From NCBI RefSeq assembly GCF_009937955.1, contig NZ_AP018439.1, positions 6,386,001 through 6,450,000 of the forward strand: a stretch of DNA of 64,000 nt. The letters run 5' to 3'. The position numbers and the translations under genes are program-made. Of the stretch, positions 42,894 to 52,622 are shown one piece after another. How positions within the stretch are numbered: the stretch's first letter is position 1; every line of letters begins with the position of its first letter. Source of the DNA: Undibacterium sp. KW1. Its GTDB lineage: Bacteria > Pseudomonadota > Gammaproteobacteria > Burkholderiales > Burkholderiaceae_D. Below the pieces are notes generated by a model, which was not told where the DNA came from, made no database searches, and saw only the letters and a list, made by a program, of their open reading frames with translations.

Positions 42894-43865
42894 TTATTTT
42901 TTCGCTGCGTCAGCAGAAGCGGATGCTGCTGCAGATGCTGCCGGTACTACGGTAGGTGTTACTGACAAAGGCGCACCTGATGCTGCTGGTGCAGAAGCTG
43001 CGGCTGGTGCTTCCTTGATTTCTATCTTGGCTTTAGCCTTGATGTCATCCAGCATTTTCTTCAGGTTCTTTTGCTGCAATTGCTGGCTCAGACCGGACTT
43101 GACTTCTTCCAGCGGAGGAATAGTCACAGGACGGGAATCGTCGAGGATGATGACGTGGTAACCAAACTGGGATTTGACTGGCTCTTCAGTAAATTTGCCT
43201 TTTTCCAGTTTAGCGACTGCTGCGCCAAATTCCGGCACCATGCCGCGTGGGTTGAACCAGCCCAGGTCACCACCATTGGCTTTGGAGCCAGGATCTTGTG
43301 ATTTGGCTTTGGCCAGGCCTTCGAAAGACTTCACGTCTTTCTTGATCTTGGCGATGATGTCCTTGGCTTCGTCTTCAGTTTTTACCAGAATATGACGGGC
43401 CTTGTATTCATTGCCACCATTGCTTTTCTTGAATTCTTCGTATTCAGCTTTCAGGGCGTCGTCCGAGACCGTTGCTGTCTTGATGTAATCCTTGACATAG
43501 GCATTAGCCAGGATGGATTGACGCGTCATTTCGATCTGATCGGCCACTTCTGGCTTTTTATCCAGACCTTTGTTGACAGCTTCTTTGGCTACAACGATTT
43601 GCATGGCCAGATTGTCGATGACCATCTTGCGTGTTTCAGCCGTATCAGGCATGCCTTGGGCGGCCTGTTGCTGCATGATCTGGTCCAGTTGTTTCTTGCT
43701 GATAGGTGTGCCATCGACAGTGGCTGCGACTTCGCTACTTGCAGCAGCCGACGCAGAAGCGGAAGCAGAGGCTGACGCAGCCTTGTCTGCATTCTTATCA
43801 TTACAGGCGCTGAGTACCAACAAGGCAAGAGCGCTACCCAGGACGACACGGGACTTAATTGACAT
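42894..43865 (-). CDS. Lipoprotein parvulin-type peptidyl-prolyl isomerase
   Basis: 323 residues from the ATG at 43865, which has GAAGGA six bases upstream; the ATG at 43871 overlaps that site. A type II signal peptide ends in LLVLSAC (lipobox), followed by a Ser/Ala-repeat spacer (about 30-45). A SurA/PrsA-like N-terminal helical domain (TPISKKQLDQIMQQQ, RKMVIDNLAMQIVVAKEAV) precedes a parvulin domain (YKARHILVKTEDEA, GGDLGWFNPRGMVPEF, VKSQFGYHVIILDDSR), then a second Ala/Ser/Pro low-complexity tail. It should assist folding of exported proteins in the periplasm. It resembles EpsD-type PPIases, but no EPS genes are near. Confidence 0.93.
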   Translation of the reverse strand: MSIKSRVVLGSALALLVLSACNDKNADKAASASASASASAAASSEVAATVDGTPISKKQLDQIMQQQAAQGMPDTAETRKMVIDNLAMQIVVAKEAVNKGLDKKPEVADQIEMTRQSILANAYVKDYIKTATVSDDALKAEYEEFKKSNGGNEYKARHILVKTEDEAKDIIAKIKKDVKSFEGLAKAKSQDPGSKANGGDLGWFNPRGMVPEFGAAVAKLEKGKFTEEPVKSQFGYHVIILDDSRPVTIPPLEEVKSGLSQQLQQKNLKKMLDDIKAKAKIEIKEAPAAASAPAASGAPLSVTPTVVPAASAAASASADAAKK

Positions 43866-44337
43866 ACACATTCCTTCAATATTGAGCTGACTTTGCAGCA
43901 GATATCATGCCTGTCGGCATACGACGATTTAAAAAATGACGCTGAATTCTACTCGTGATTGTACCTGTCATGCTAGTTATTCACTTTTACTTACCAAATT
44001 TCAGTGAAAATATCTGCCGTCGGTTCCTGTCAGAGCCAGCCGTCAATGCCCTGACTGATGCTGGCATAAATAACATGCCCCTGCATGCTCATCGTTATTT
44101 CGATGACAAATTTGGATTCCGGCAAATTCGTCAGGTATTTCTGTTAAAAATGAGGAATATTTCTTAAATGCACGGAAGTCAGGGAACAAATTTTGACTTG
44201 CTCACTCCAAGCAGGAGGTTTTATCCGGTATAAGAATGACAATCAAGACCCATACCGGCAATTAAAAAGCATCGTACAGGGAGCTTTGGCCAATCCGGCC
44301 AGAAATTTCGATAGAAGAATCCAAACAGGAGACATGA
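43866..44337. other. Intergenic region between divergent parvulin and M28 genes
   Basis: About 470 bp hold the divergent promoters, and no gene is convincing. A 70-codon frame at 43955-44167 begins with GTG, has no ribosome-binding site and no recognised product. Small hairpins are ATGCC-TGTC-GGCAT (43907-43920) and TGGCC-AATCC-GGCCA (44289-44303). Confidence 0.5.
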
Positions 44338-45993
44338 ATGCGTATTTTGCAGGTTTTATGTGGCACAGCCCTCATCGCCACCAGCTTTAGCGGCCAGTTT
44401 GCGCTTGCCGCCAGCGAAGAAAAAATCGACCTCGACCTGATTACCAAATTGCGTGACGAGGCCATGAACCGCTCCAAGGCGCAAGAAATACTGGGCACAC
44501 TCACAGATGAGATAGGCCCGCGCCTGACCGGTTCGCCCGCACTTCGCAAGGCTGGTGACTGGACCCGCAGCAAATTTGGTGAATGGGGCCTGCAAAATAT
44601 TCATAGCGAAAGCTTTGCCCCCTTTGGCCGTGGCTGGACGCTGGAAAAAACCACCCTGCGCATGGTTGCGCCTTCGCAAGTCGATCTGTATGCGATCCCC
44701 AAGGCATGGACGCCAGGCACAAATGGACTGCAGCGTGGCAAGCTGATCATCGCAAAAATGGTAGCAGATGAAGATCTGCCAAAATGGAAAGGCAAGCTGG
44801 CCGGTGCCATCGTCCTGCTCGATGAACCACTGCCGATCAAACCGCATGTGAAGGCAGATGCGCACAGGTATACACATGAAGAACTGAGTGAGCTCAGTAA
44901 GATCGATTTCGAGCCGTCAGCCTCCCGCCGTGGCGATATACAGACTTACCTGAAGCGCTTTGCATTCGCCAAAAAACTGCGCACCTTCCTGGCAGAAGAA
45001 AAAGCCCTGGCCGCCCTGAATGTGACCCGTGGTGAAGATGGCACCATCTTTGTACAGGAAGGCGGTTCATACAAGAAAGATGAAGTGACCGGCCCGCCTA
45101 CCCTGGTCGTTGCCAGCGAAACCTATAACCGTCTGTATCGCCTGGTCGAAAAGAAAAAAGATGTGGAACTGGAAATTGATGTCAAAGCCACGTTCAGCGA
45201 CGAAGACCCGGAAGCTGCCATCAATGTACTGGCAGAAATCCCCGGCACAGATAAAAAAGACGAGATCGTCATGCTCGGTGCCCATCTGGATTCCTGGCAT
45301 GGTGGCACAGGCGCGACCGACAATGCCGCCGGCGTTGCCATGGCAATGGAAGCTGTGCGACTCTTGAAGGCGACTGGTTTCAAGCCGCGTCGCACCATAC
45401 GCATCGCCCTGTGGGGTGGTGAAGAGCAGGGTTTGCTGGGTTCACGTGCCTATGTCAATAAATGGATAGCGTCCCGCCCTGAGCCGACTGATCCAAAAGA
45501 GCTTGAGCTACCGACTTTTGCACGCAAACCGACCGGGCCGCTCAGCATCAAACCCATGCACAGCAAGATTTCTGCCTACTTCAATCTCGATAATGGCGGC
45601 GGTAAAATCCGTGGCATCTATGCAGAAAACAATGCGACCTTAAAGCCGATATTTGATGCCTGGCTCGCACCATTCAATGATGTCGGTGCCACGACGACGA
45701 CGCTGCGCAACACTGGCAGCACCGACCATGTGAGCTTCGACCGCGTTGGCGTGCCTGGTTTCCAGTTCGTGCAGGATGATATGGACTACTTCAGCCGCAC
45801 CCATCACTCCAGCATGGATGTGTATGACAAGGTACAAAAGAGCGACCTGACCCAGGCTTCGATGATACTGGCGAGCTTCGTTGCCCATGCTGCCAACCGC
45901 AATGAGATGCTGCCGCGCAAACCTATGCCTAAAGATCCACCGCCGGACGAGAAGAAAGACGACAAGGCAACTGAAGAGAAAGCGGTCAAATAA
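44338..45993 (+). CDS. M28-family metallopeptidase with inserted PA-like region, exported
   Basis: 551 residues with a signal peptide (VLCGTALIATSFSGQFALA). The M28 zinc ligands are visible: His and first Asp in GAHLDSWHGG and ATDNAAGVAM, Glu pair in WGGEEQGLLGSR, and the later His in TGSTDHVSFD. Residues about 120-260 form the extra protease-associated-type region common in large M28 aminopeptidases. The C-terminus is rich in Lys, Pro and Asp. It should be a periplasmic aminopeptidase or carboxypeptidase. The ribosome-binding site is CAGGAGA. A terminator follows at 46018-46078. Confidence 0.92.
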   Translation: MRILQVLCGTALIATSFSGQFALAASEEKIDLDLITKLRDEAMNRSKAQEILGTLTDEIGPRLTGSPALRKAGDWTRSKFGEWGLQNIHSESFAPFGRGWTLEKTTLRMVAPSQVDLYAIPKAWTPGTNGLQRGKLIIAKMVADEDLPKWKGKLAGAIVLLDEPLPIKPHVKADAHRYTHEELSELSKIDFEPSASRRGDIQTYLKRFAFAKKLRTFLAEEKALAALNVTRGEDGTIFVQEGGSYKKDEVTGPPTLVVASETYNRLYRLVEKKKDVELEIDVKATFSDEDPEAAINVLAEIPGTDKKDEIVMLGAHLDSWHGGTGATDNAAGVAMAMEAVRLLKATGFKPRRTIRIALWGGEEQGLLGSRAYVNKWIASRPEPTDPKELELPTFARKPTGPLSIKPMHSKISAYFNLDNGGGKIRGIYAENNATLKPIFDAWLAPFNDVGATTTTLRNTGSTDHVSFDRVGVPGFQFVQDDMDYFSRTHHSSMDVYDKVQKSDLTQASMILASFVAHAANRNEMLPRKPMPKDPPPDEKKDDKATEEKAVK

Positions 45994-46017
45994 ATAATAC
46001 AGATACTTTATTCTTTC

Positions 46018-46078
46018 AAAAAGGCCATTTGCGCTTAGTCTTCCCGAACAGGAATACAATGCGCCTGTGGCCTTTTTT
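46018..46078 (+). terminator. Intrinsic terminator after the M28 gene
   Basis: AAAAAGGCCA (46018-46027) pairs with TGGCCTTTTTT (46068-46078). The loop is about 40 nt with an internal GCGC/GCGC pairing, and the T-run ends 14 bp before the next gene. Confidence 0.8.
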
Positions 46079-46092
46079 GATTGAGACAAGAG

Positions 46093-46644
46093 ATGAGTGA
46101 AGTTAGCCTGACCAGCGTGGAAGATATTCCCGATAACCTGGCAGAGATATTGCCAGTCGGCATGATCGCGGGTGGAGGCGTGGCAGCACTTGCCATGGCG
46201 GCAGTAGCAAACCGCAAGTTTCTGGCGGCCCAGCCTGCAGAACAGCAAAACAGTGGCTGGCAGGCTTTCCACTATGAGCGCATTTCTGCAAGCGAATTTG
46301 AAATCACAGGCGGCATCGCCGACCCAAGTTCAGGCGGTAAAAAGTTTCATGGTGCGCATGACACTGTCATCATTACCGAGGCCGACGTTCTGGCTGAAAT
46401 GCTGTTGATGCTGCCGCCAGCAGCAACGACAGCTTTAGCGAATGCCACTACGGCTCTGGCTCAACCCGTCGCCACCATACAAGGCACAAATGCAGCGAAT
46501 GTACTCAAGGTGATTTTTACTTTGCCGGACGATGAGTTGGGGCGCCAGAGGGTCTTGCGCGCTTTTCAATTACAGGCCGATTTTTTTGGCGCAAAAGTTC
46601 AGGCTTGCTCATTACATGATGTCAGCGCGTTGAAGTTGGATTAA
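46093..46644 (+). CDS. Conserved-looking cytoplasmic protein, unknown function
   Basis: 183 residues from the ATG at 46093. The first 60 residues include an Ala/Gly-rich hydrophobic stretch (VGMIAGGGVAALAMAAVANR) that could be a buried or membrane-dipping helix. The rest is mixed alpha/beta (ITGGIADPSSGGKKFHGAHD, VLKVIFTLPDDELGRQRVLR). No signal peptide and no family were recognised. The stop lies 26 bp before the next unknown gene, so the pair probably forms an operon. Confidence 0.75.
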   Translation: MSEVSLTSVEDIPDNLAEILPVGMIAGGGVAALAMAAVANRKFLAAQPAEQQNSGWQAFHYERISASEFEITGGIADPSSGGKKFHGAHDTVIITEADVLAEMLLMLPPAATTALANATTALAQPVATIQGTNAANVLKVIFTLPDDELGRQRVLRAFQLQADFFGAKVQACSLHDVSALKLD

Positions 46645-46669
46645 GCTGGATTAAATTGGATCAAGCACC

Positions 46670-47413
46670 TTGACAACGCGTACTTTTTTAAAATGGCTGA
46701 TGACATTCAGCCTTTGTCTTTTGCTATACGCGATATGGAGGCGTGACGTACTGCCACCTCCGGCCGAATTGAACAATGTGCTGTTGAATGAACCGGTACA
46801 AACCAAGACAGAGCAAACCGCATTTGCAGTCAGCAGAGGTGGTGTCGATTACAAGGTGCAGCCCTTGTATGACTATGACCTGGTTGGCCTGGTCGTCAGC
46901 AGGCATGATACCAGCACAGGCTGGGATTACCTGCATCGTGAATGGAATGACCATTTAAATGTCATGGATATCTGCGTCATCTGGGGTAATAATGCACGCA
47001 ATGGTTCTTACAACGACATCAGTTTTTCCAGTGGCCAGTTCACCTGCAATTTCCGGGCGTCGACAGCAGAAGCGTTTGCTGCATTTGACCAGACTGCCAT
47101 TTCAAACAACCATCTGCTAACCGACCAGCCCAGCATTGCCAAGATCATGCAAAAAGTCGAAGTGGGCGACCAGATACACTTGCGTGGCCGACTCTCTGAA
47201 TATTCACACAACCATGGTTTCGCTTTCAAGCGCGGCACCAGCATCGTCCGCACCGATACCGGCAATGGCGCCTGCGAAACCATTTTTGTTGATAGTTTCG
47301 AGATAATGAAAAGTAGTGGTCAGGCATGGCGCAAGCTGGTGTGGCTTGCGGCCTTTATGCTGGTCGCCAGTATCGTGGGCTGGTTTATGCAACCAGTTCG
47401 TTTCAACCATTAG
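46670..47413 (+). CDS. Membrane-associated protein with two terminal TM segments, unknown function
   Basis: 247 residues. A TTG start at 46670 gives MTTRTFLKWLMTFSLCLLL; the ATG at 46700 is the alternative, but it would lose the positive residues that orient the first membrane helix. Between the N-terminal helix and a C-terminal helix (LVWLAAFMLVASIVGWFM) lies a globular region of about 190 residues (YDYDLVGLVVSRHDTSTGW, MDICVIWGNNARNGSY, VGDQIHLRGRLSEY), probably periplasmic. I recall similar unnamed proteins in proteobacteria but no function. It follows the unknown gene at 46093 by 25 bp. Confidence 0.78.
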   Translation: MTTRTFLKWLMTFSLCLLLYAIWRRDVLPPPAELNNVLLNEPVQTKTEQTAFAVSRGGVDYKVQPLYDYDLVGLVVSRHDTSTGWDYLHREWNDHLNVMDICVIWGNNARNGSYNDISFSSGQFTCNFRASTAEAFAAFDQTAISNNHLLTDQPSIAKIMQKVEVGDQIHLRGRLSEYSHNHGFAFKRGTSIVRTDTGNGACETIFVDSFEIMKSSGQAWRKLVWLAAFMLVASIVGWFMQPVRFNH

Positions 47414-47768
47414 CGTGATTAAATACAACCAGCTAATGCGATCATGCTGCGCTGCACATAAGCATTCATAAGCGTTCTTACTTGAAATTTGTATCCTCTT
47501 ATTTGGATGAACTTGAGAAAAAGCAAAAAAGCTTCATTTAGCCTGGGCTCGATGTTCTCGCATTTTGTAGGCATTTTTGTGTAAGTAAGCAACACTTGTT
47601 CAGAACTGCCTGCAGTCAATACCAGTTGTGTGGTCTGGCAATCAATTTTCCGTACGCTCGTAAGGGAAATCCCGTTTGTTTCCATCCGCATAATGGAGGA
47701 TACTTGCACAATATGGTGCACAGACTTGCACCTTTATCTCTCGTTATCTTCCAACAGAAGGAGAACGT
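47414..47768. other. Upstream region of the NAD-glutamate dehydrogenase gene with TGCAC dyads
   Basis: No gene is supported in this 355-bp stretch. TGCAC-N6-GTGCA (47705-47720) and a third TGCAC (47727-47731) lie 40-65 bp before the start codon. The first and third half-sites are exactly 22 bp apart. A strong AGAAGGAGA ribosome-binding site precedes the ATG at 47769. Confidence 0.5.
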
Positions 47769-50700
47769 ATGACCTCTTCCCACTTCGCTGAGCTGATTGC
47801 TTATGCGCAAGCGCACACCGGCCCTGCATCTGAACGCCAGGGTTCTTTTATTACCACCTATTTTGAAAACACTGACCCGGATGAAATTATCAGCCGCGGC
47901 CCAGCTACCTTGTTCGCCCAGGCCAATGCCCACTGGCGTTTGCTGGATGCTCCACGGACTGCGCACACGCCCAAGATAAGGGTGTTCAACCCCACGCTGG
48001 CAGAAGATGGTTTTGTCAGTGATCATACGGTCGTGCAGATTGTGAATGACAATATGCCTTTCCTGGTGGATTCAGTGACGATGGCGATCAACCGCAGTGG
48101 CCGTACTGCACACTGGATAGTACATCCCTTGATGAGTGTGGCGCGTGATGCGAATGGTAGTGTGACAGCAGTCAGCACCGTGGCAGCGGCAAAGGCTGCC
48201 GGCAGCACTGATCCGGTTGAATCCCTGATTCTGGTTGAATGTGACCGCATCGTCGATCAGGCGGCCCAGCAGGCGCTGGTAGAAGATTTGAAAAGTGTCT
48301 TGTCTGATGTACGTGGTGCTGTGGTTGATTGGCAACCCATGCTGGCGCGTGCGCGTGAAGTGCGTGCCGCTTGTGAAAGAGCTACCCAGGCACCAGAAAA
48401 ACGAGATGAAGCAATTGCCTTCCTGGCCTGGCTGGAAGACCGCCATTTCACCTTCCTCGGTGTGCGCGACTATGACCTGAAACGCGATGGCGACAATGTC
48501 AGCCTGGTCGCGATTGCTGATTCTGGTCTGGGTATTTTACGTGGCCCGGTCAAAACCCCGGAAACCCGTTTGCCGCCAGAAGTCGTGGCCCTGATGGATT
48601 CGACAGAAATGGTCATGGTCACCAAGGCCATGACACGCGCCACTGTGCACAGGCCAGCCTGGCTGGACTATATTGCCGTCAAGCGTTTTGATGATGCAGG
48701 CAATGTCATTGGTGAATCGCGCTTCCTGGGCTTATATACCTCAACAGCTTATTCTGAACCGGTAGGCAATATCCCCCTGGTACGTCAGCGCGTAACGAAT
48801 GTCATGAATACTTCTGGCGTCGTGCCCGAGAGCCATGCCGCCAAGTCGCTGCAAGCCATTCTCGATGACTATCCGCGTGATGAATTGTTCCAGATAGATG
48901 GCAATACTCTGGCCGATCATGCGATTGGTATCCTGCGCCTGCAAGAGCGCCAGCGCACCCGTTTGTTCTTGCGTCGTGACCCTTTTGGCCGCTTTACTTC
49001 TGCCCAGGTTTTCGTGCCGCGTGATCGCTATAACACTGAGTTGCGCGTCAAGATAGGCAATGAATTGATGATGGCACTGAATGGCCAGTCGATAGAATTT
49101 ACACCGATGCTGACCGATAGCCCATTGGCGCGTATTCATTATCTGGTCAGGGCCAAGGATGTCGCACCACAGAACGTCAACCTGGCGATTCTGGAAGCCC
49201 GCATTGCCAAACTCGCACAACGCTGGGAAGATGATTGCACAGCAGAGTTGCTGCGCTCGCATGGTGAAGGCAATGGCCTGAGCCTGGCAAACCGTTTCGC
49301 CAATGCCTTCCCTACTGCTTACCGTGAAGATTTTTCTGCCCTGGTGGGTGCAGAAGATGCCGACATGCTGGCCAGCCTGAACACCGGCGCACCGATGATG
49401 GTCAAACTCTACCGTCCACTCGATGCGGGTCCTGGCATACTGCGCTTCAAGATTTATAACACTGCCAAGGTGGCACTATCCGATTCCCTGCCCGTGCTGG
49501 AACACATGGGGGCCAGGGTACTCGACGAACATCCGTATGCCATCGTCAGCGGTGCAGAGACTTTGTGGATACATGACCTTGGCTTGCAATTACCTGCCAA
49601 CACAGATTTGTCATCAGTTAAAGTGCGCTTTGAAAACCTGTTCTCGCAAGCCTGGGGTGGCGAGGTTGAAAGTGATGACCTGAATCGCCTGGTACTCAAT
49701 ACTACGCTGGATGCCCGCTCTATCGCTGTCTTGCGCGCTTGCTCGCGTTACTTCAAGCAACTCGGTTTTGCCTATAGCCAAAACTATATAGAAGCAGCAC
49801 TCAACAAGAACGCGCCTATCACGCAATTGATTGCAGAGCTGTTTGGTGCGCGCTTCAAGCCTGATTATGTTGGTGACCGCGAACAGGCACAAAAGCATAT
49901 ACGCGAACAGCTGGAAGCGCAGATGAGCAATGTAGCGAGTCTGGATGAAGACCGTATCCTGCGCCAGTTCATCGCAACCATTGTTGCGACCTTGCGCACC
50001 AATCTGTGGCAAACAACTGCGAGCGGCGCATTCAAGCCCTACATGAGCTTCAAGCTCAACCCGCGTGAAGTGCCGGGCGTGCCTGAACCCAAACCCCTGT
50101 TTGAAATCTGGGTATATTCCCCACGTGTTGAAGGCGTGCATCTGCGTGGCGGCAAGGTCGCCCGTGGTGGCTTGCGCTGGTCTGACAGACGTGAAGACTT
50201 CCGTACTGAAATCCTGGGCCTGGTAAAAGCCCAGCAAGTCAAGAATACGGTCATCGTACCGGTTGGTTCCAAAGGTGGTTTTGTCCTCAAGAATGCACCA
50301 CCAGCGACAGACCGCGAAGCCTATCAGGCCGAAGGCGTGGCTTGCTACAAAATCTTCCTGTCCGGCTTGCTGGACCTGACTGACAATATCGTCAAAGGAG
50401 CGGTAGTGCCGCCTAAACTGGTGATACGCCATGATGTCGATGATCCCTACCTGGTGGTCGCGGCTGACAAGGGCACGGCTACTTTCTCGGATATCGCCAA
50501 TGGTGTCTCTGCTGACTACGGTTTCTGGCTCGGTGATGCATTTGCGTCTGGTGGCTCGGTAGGTTACGACCACAAGAAAATGGGAATTACCGCACGCGGT
50601 GCATGGGAATCGGTCAAGCGCCATTTCCGCTCATTGGGTGTGAATACGCAGGATACGGCTTTCACTGTCGCCGGTATTGGTGACATGTCGGGCGACGTGT

Positions 50701-52529
50701 TCGGGAATGGTATGTTGCTGTCCGAGCATATCAAACTGGTAGCCGCCTTTGACCATCGTCATATTTTCATCGACCCATCACCTGATGTGGCAACGTCATT
50801 TGCCGAACGCCAGCGCCTGTTCAACCTGCCGCGTTCCAGCTGGGATGATTACGACAAGAGCCTGATTTCTGCGGGCGGCGGGGTATTCCCACGCACCGCT
50901 AAATCCATCAGCCTGAGCCCGGAAGCCCGTGCCGTACTAGGTATAGAAACTGCTGAACTCGCACCGGTAGAATTGCTACGCGCCATTTTGCAAGCCCCTG
51001 TTGATTTGCTATACAACGGTGGCATAGGCACCTATGTCAAGGCCAAATATGAAACCCATGCCCAGGTCGGTGACAAGGCTGGTGATGCCTTCCGTGTCAA
51101 CGGTAATGACTTGCGCTGCAAGGTGCTGGCCGAAGGTGGTAATTTGGGTTGTACACAAAATGGCCGTATAGAATTCGCGCAAAAAGGTGGCCGTATCTAT
51201 ACCGATGCGATAGACAATTCTGCCGGTGTCGATTGCTCTGACCATGAAGTCAATATCAAGATTTTGTTGGGCAGCATCGTCGAAGCTGGTGACCTGACAC
51301 TCAAGCAACGCAATGATTTGCTGGCTTCAATGACAGATGAAGTTGGCCACCTGGTCCTGACCGATAATTATTATCAAAGCCAGGCACTGGATATTGCCGC
51401 GCATCGTCCACTGTATGTACTTGATGGCCAGCAAAGACTGATGCAGTCTTTGGAAAAACAGGGCCGCCTGAACCGTGCCATTGAATATCTGCCCAGCGAT
51501 GATGAAATCTTCCACCGCAAGGCCTTGAAGCAGGGCCTGACTGCACCAGAAGGTGCGGTCGTGCTGGCCTATGCCAAGATGTCAGTGTTTGATGAACTGG
51601 TCGCCAGCAATTTGCCGGATGACCCTTTCTTCAGCCGTGCATTGAAAGCTTACTTCCCGCAAGTCTTGTCTGAACGTTTTGCTGAAGCAATCTCGAATCA
51701 TCCTTTGAAACGCGAAATCATCGCCACCTTCATCACCAATACCGTGGTGAATCGTGCCGGTGCAACCTTCGTCAACTTCATTGCTTCTGAAGCAGGGGCG
51801 ACCGCGGCTGACGTGATCCGTGCCTTCACTCTGGCCCGCGAGATTTTCGACCTGGAAGTATTGTGGGATCAGATCGATGCACTGGATTACAAGGTTGATT
51901 CAAAACTGCAACTCGACCTCTTGTCCAAGCTGATCGCGATTGCCCAAAGAGCCTCGCGCTGGATGTTACGCATACGTTCGCAAAGCACTGATCTGCCAAC
52001 GCTGATCCAGCGTTACCAGCCAGCCGCCCGCGAACTGCGCTGGCAACTCGATGACTGGCTGCCAGCCAATGCCCACGCCAGCTGGCAAAAAGAAGCCGAG
52101 GCACTGACACAGGCCGGGGTAGAGGCCACGCTGGCACAAAACCTGACGGCGCTGGAATATATCTTCCCGGCGCTTGATCTGGTTGATCTGGCGCAAAGCA
52201 CCAGCAGCACGCTGGAACTGGCAGCGCGCGCTTATTTTGGCATTGATGATGAATTGGGGCTGACTGGCTGGCGTAATCAGATCAACCGCCTGCCCACAGA
52301 CACTTTGTGGCAGACCCAGGCGCGTGGCAGCGCGAGGGATGATGTGTATTCCATCGCCAGTCAGATCACCCGCGGTCTGTTGTCACGCCAGGACGAAGTC
52401 AGCAACTGGCATGCGCAGCATGCGCCAGCCATAGAAAGGCTGACTGCCTTGCTGACCACCATCAGTGCACAGGGACCGGACCTGGCGCCGGTATCTGTCG
52501 CTTTGCGCGAGTTGCGTCACCTGGCTTGA
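47769..52529 (+). CDS. NAD-specific glutamate dehydrogenase, large (about 180 kDa) type
   Basis: 1586 residues, matching the length of the large bacterial NAD-GDH class. The enzyme oxidatively deaminates L-glutamate to 2-oxoglutarate and ammonia with NAD+. The N-terminal half is the long regulatory region (FLVDSVTMAINRSGRTAHWI, EDRHFTFLGVRDYDLKRDG). The catalytic core starts near residue 780 (VHLRGGKVARGGLRWSDRR, VPVGSKGGFVLKN with the catalytic lysine), followed by a Rossmann NAD domain (VAGIGDMSGDVFGNGMLLS). The C-terminal domain is helical. In related bacteria it serves growth on amino acids, which fits the peptidase-rich surroundings. It ends in a terminator and stands as a single-gene unit. 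Confidence 0.95.
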   Translation: MTSSHFAELIAYAQAHTGPASERQGSFITTYFENTDPDEIISRGPATLFAQANAHWRLLDAPRTAHTPKIRVFNPTLAEDGFVSDHTVVQIVNDNMPFLVDSVTMAINRSGRTAHWIVHPLMSVARDANGSVTAVSTVAAAKAAGSTDPVESLILVECDRIVDQAAQQALVEDLKSVLSDVRGAVVDWQPMLARAREVRAACERATQAPEKRDEAIAFLAWLEDRHFTFLGVRDYDLKRDGDNVSLVAIADSGLGILRGPVKTPETRLPPEVVALMDSTEMVMVTKAMTRATVHRPAWLDYIAVKRFDDAGNVIGESRFLGLYTSTAYSEPVGNIPLVRQRVTNVMNTSGVVPESHAAKSLQAILDDYPRDELFQIDGNTLADHAIGILRLQERQRTRLFLRRDPFGRFTSAQVFVPRDRYNTELRVKIGNELMMALNGQSIEFTPMLTDSPLARIHYLVRAKDVAPQNVNLAILEARIAKLAQRWEDDCTAELLRSHGEGNGLSLANRFANAFPTAYREDFSALVGAEDADMLASLNTGAPMMVKLYRPLDAGPGILRFKIYNTAKVALSDSLPVLEHMGARVLDEHPYAIVSGAETLWIHDLGLQLPANTDLSSVKVRFENLFSQAWGGEVESDDLNRLVLNTTLDARSIAVLRACSRYFKQLGFAYSQNYIEAALNKNAPITQLIAELFGARFKPDYVGDREQAQKHIREQLEAQMSNVASLDEDRILRQFIATIVATLRTNLWQTTASGAFKPYMSFKLNPREVPGVPEPKPLFEIWVYSPRVEGVHLRGGKVARGGLRWSDRREDFRTEILGLVKAQQVKNTVIVPVGSKGGFVLKNAPPATDREAYQAEGVACYKIFLSGLLDLTDNIVKGAVVPPKLVIRHDVDDPYLVVAADKGTATFSDIANGVSADYGFWLGDAFASGGSVGYDHKKMGITARGAWESVKRHFRSLGVNTQDTAFTVAGIGDMSGDVFGNGMLLSEHIKLVAAFDHRHIFIDPSPDVATSFAERQRLFNLPRSSWDDYDKSLISAGGGVFPRTAKSISLSPEARAVLGIETAELAPVELLRAILQAPVDLLYNGGIGTYVKAKYETHAQVGDKAGDAFRVNGNDLRCKVLAEGGNLGCTQNGRIEFAQKGGRIYTDAIDNSAGVDCSDHEVNIKILLGSIVEAGDLTLKQRNDLLASMTDEVGHLVLTDNYYQSQALDIAAHRPLYVLDGQQRLMQSLEKQGRLNRAIEYLPSDDEIFHRKALKQGLTAPEGAVVLAYAKMSVFDELVASNLPDDPFFSRALKAYFPQVLSERFAEAISNHPLKREIIATFITNTVVNRAGATFVNFIASEAGATAADVIRAFTLAREIFDLEVLWDQIDALDYKVDSKLQLDLLSKLIAIAQRASRWMLRIRSQSTDLPTLIQRYQPAARELRWQLDDWLPANAHASWQKEAEALTQAGVEATLAQNLTALEYIFPALDLVDLAQSTSSTLELAARAYFGIDDELGLTGWRNQINRLPTDTLWQTQARGSARDDVYSIASQITRGLLSRQDEVSNWHAQHAPAIERLTALLTTISAQGPDLAPVSVALRELRHLA

Positions 52530-52578
52530 GGCGTAATCTGATTTAAGCTTGTATTAAGCTTTGAACTAATGCCAGATT

Positions 52579-52616
52579 GAACCGGCCTGTTGTTTTCAAC
52601 GGGCCGGTTTTTTTAC
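52579..52616 (+). terminator. Intrinsic terminator after glutamate dehydrogenase
   Basis: AACCGGCC pairs with GGCCGGTT, with an inner GTTG/CAAC stem, and is followed by seven T residues. Confidence 0.9.
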
Positions 52617-52622
52617 AAGCAT

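Noticed and set aside
43955..44167. 70-codon frame between the parvulin and M28 genes
   Set aside because: The GTG start lacks a ribosome-binding site and the product matches no family that I know. Its C-terminal half (HAHRYFDDKFGFRQIRQ) does look coding-like, so a gene remnant cannot be excluded.
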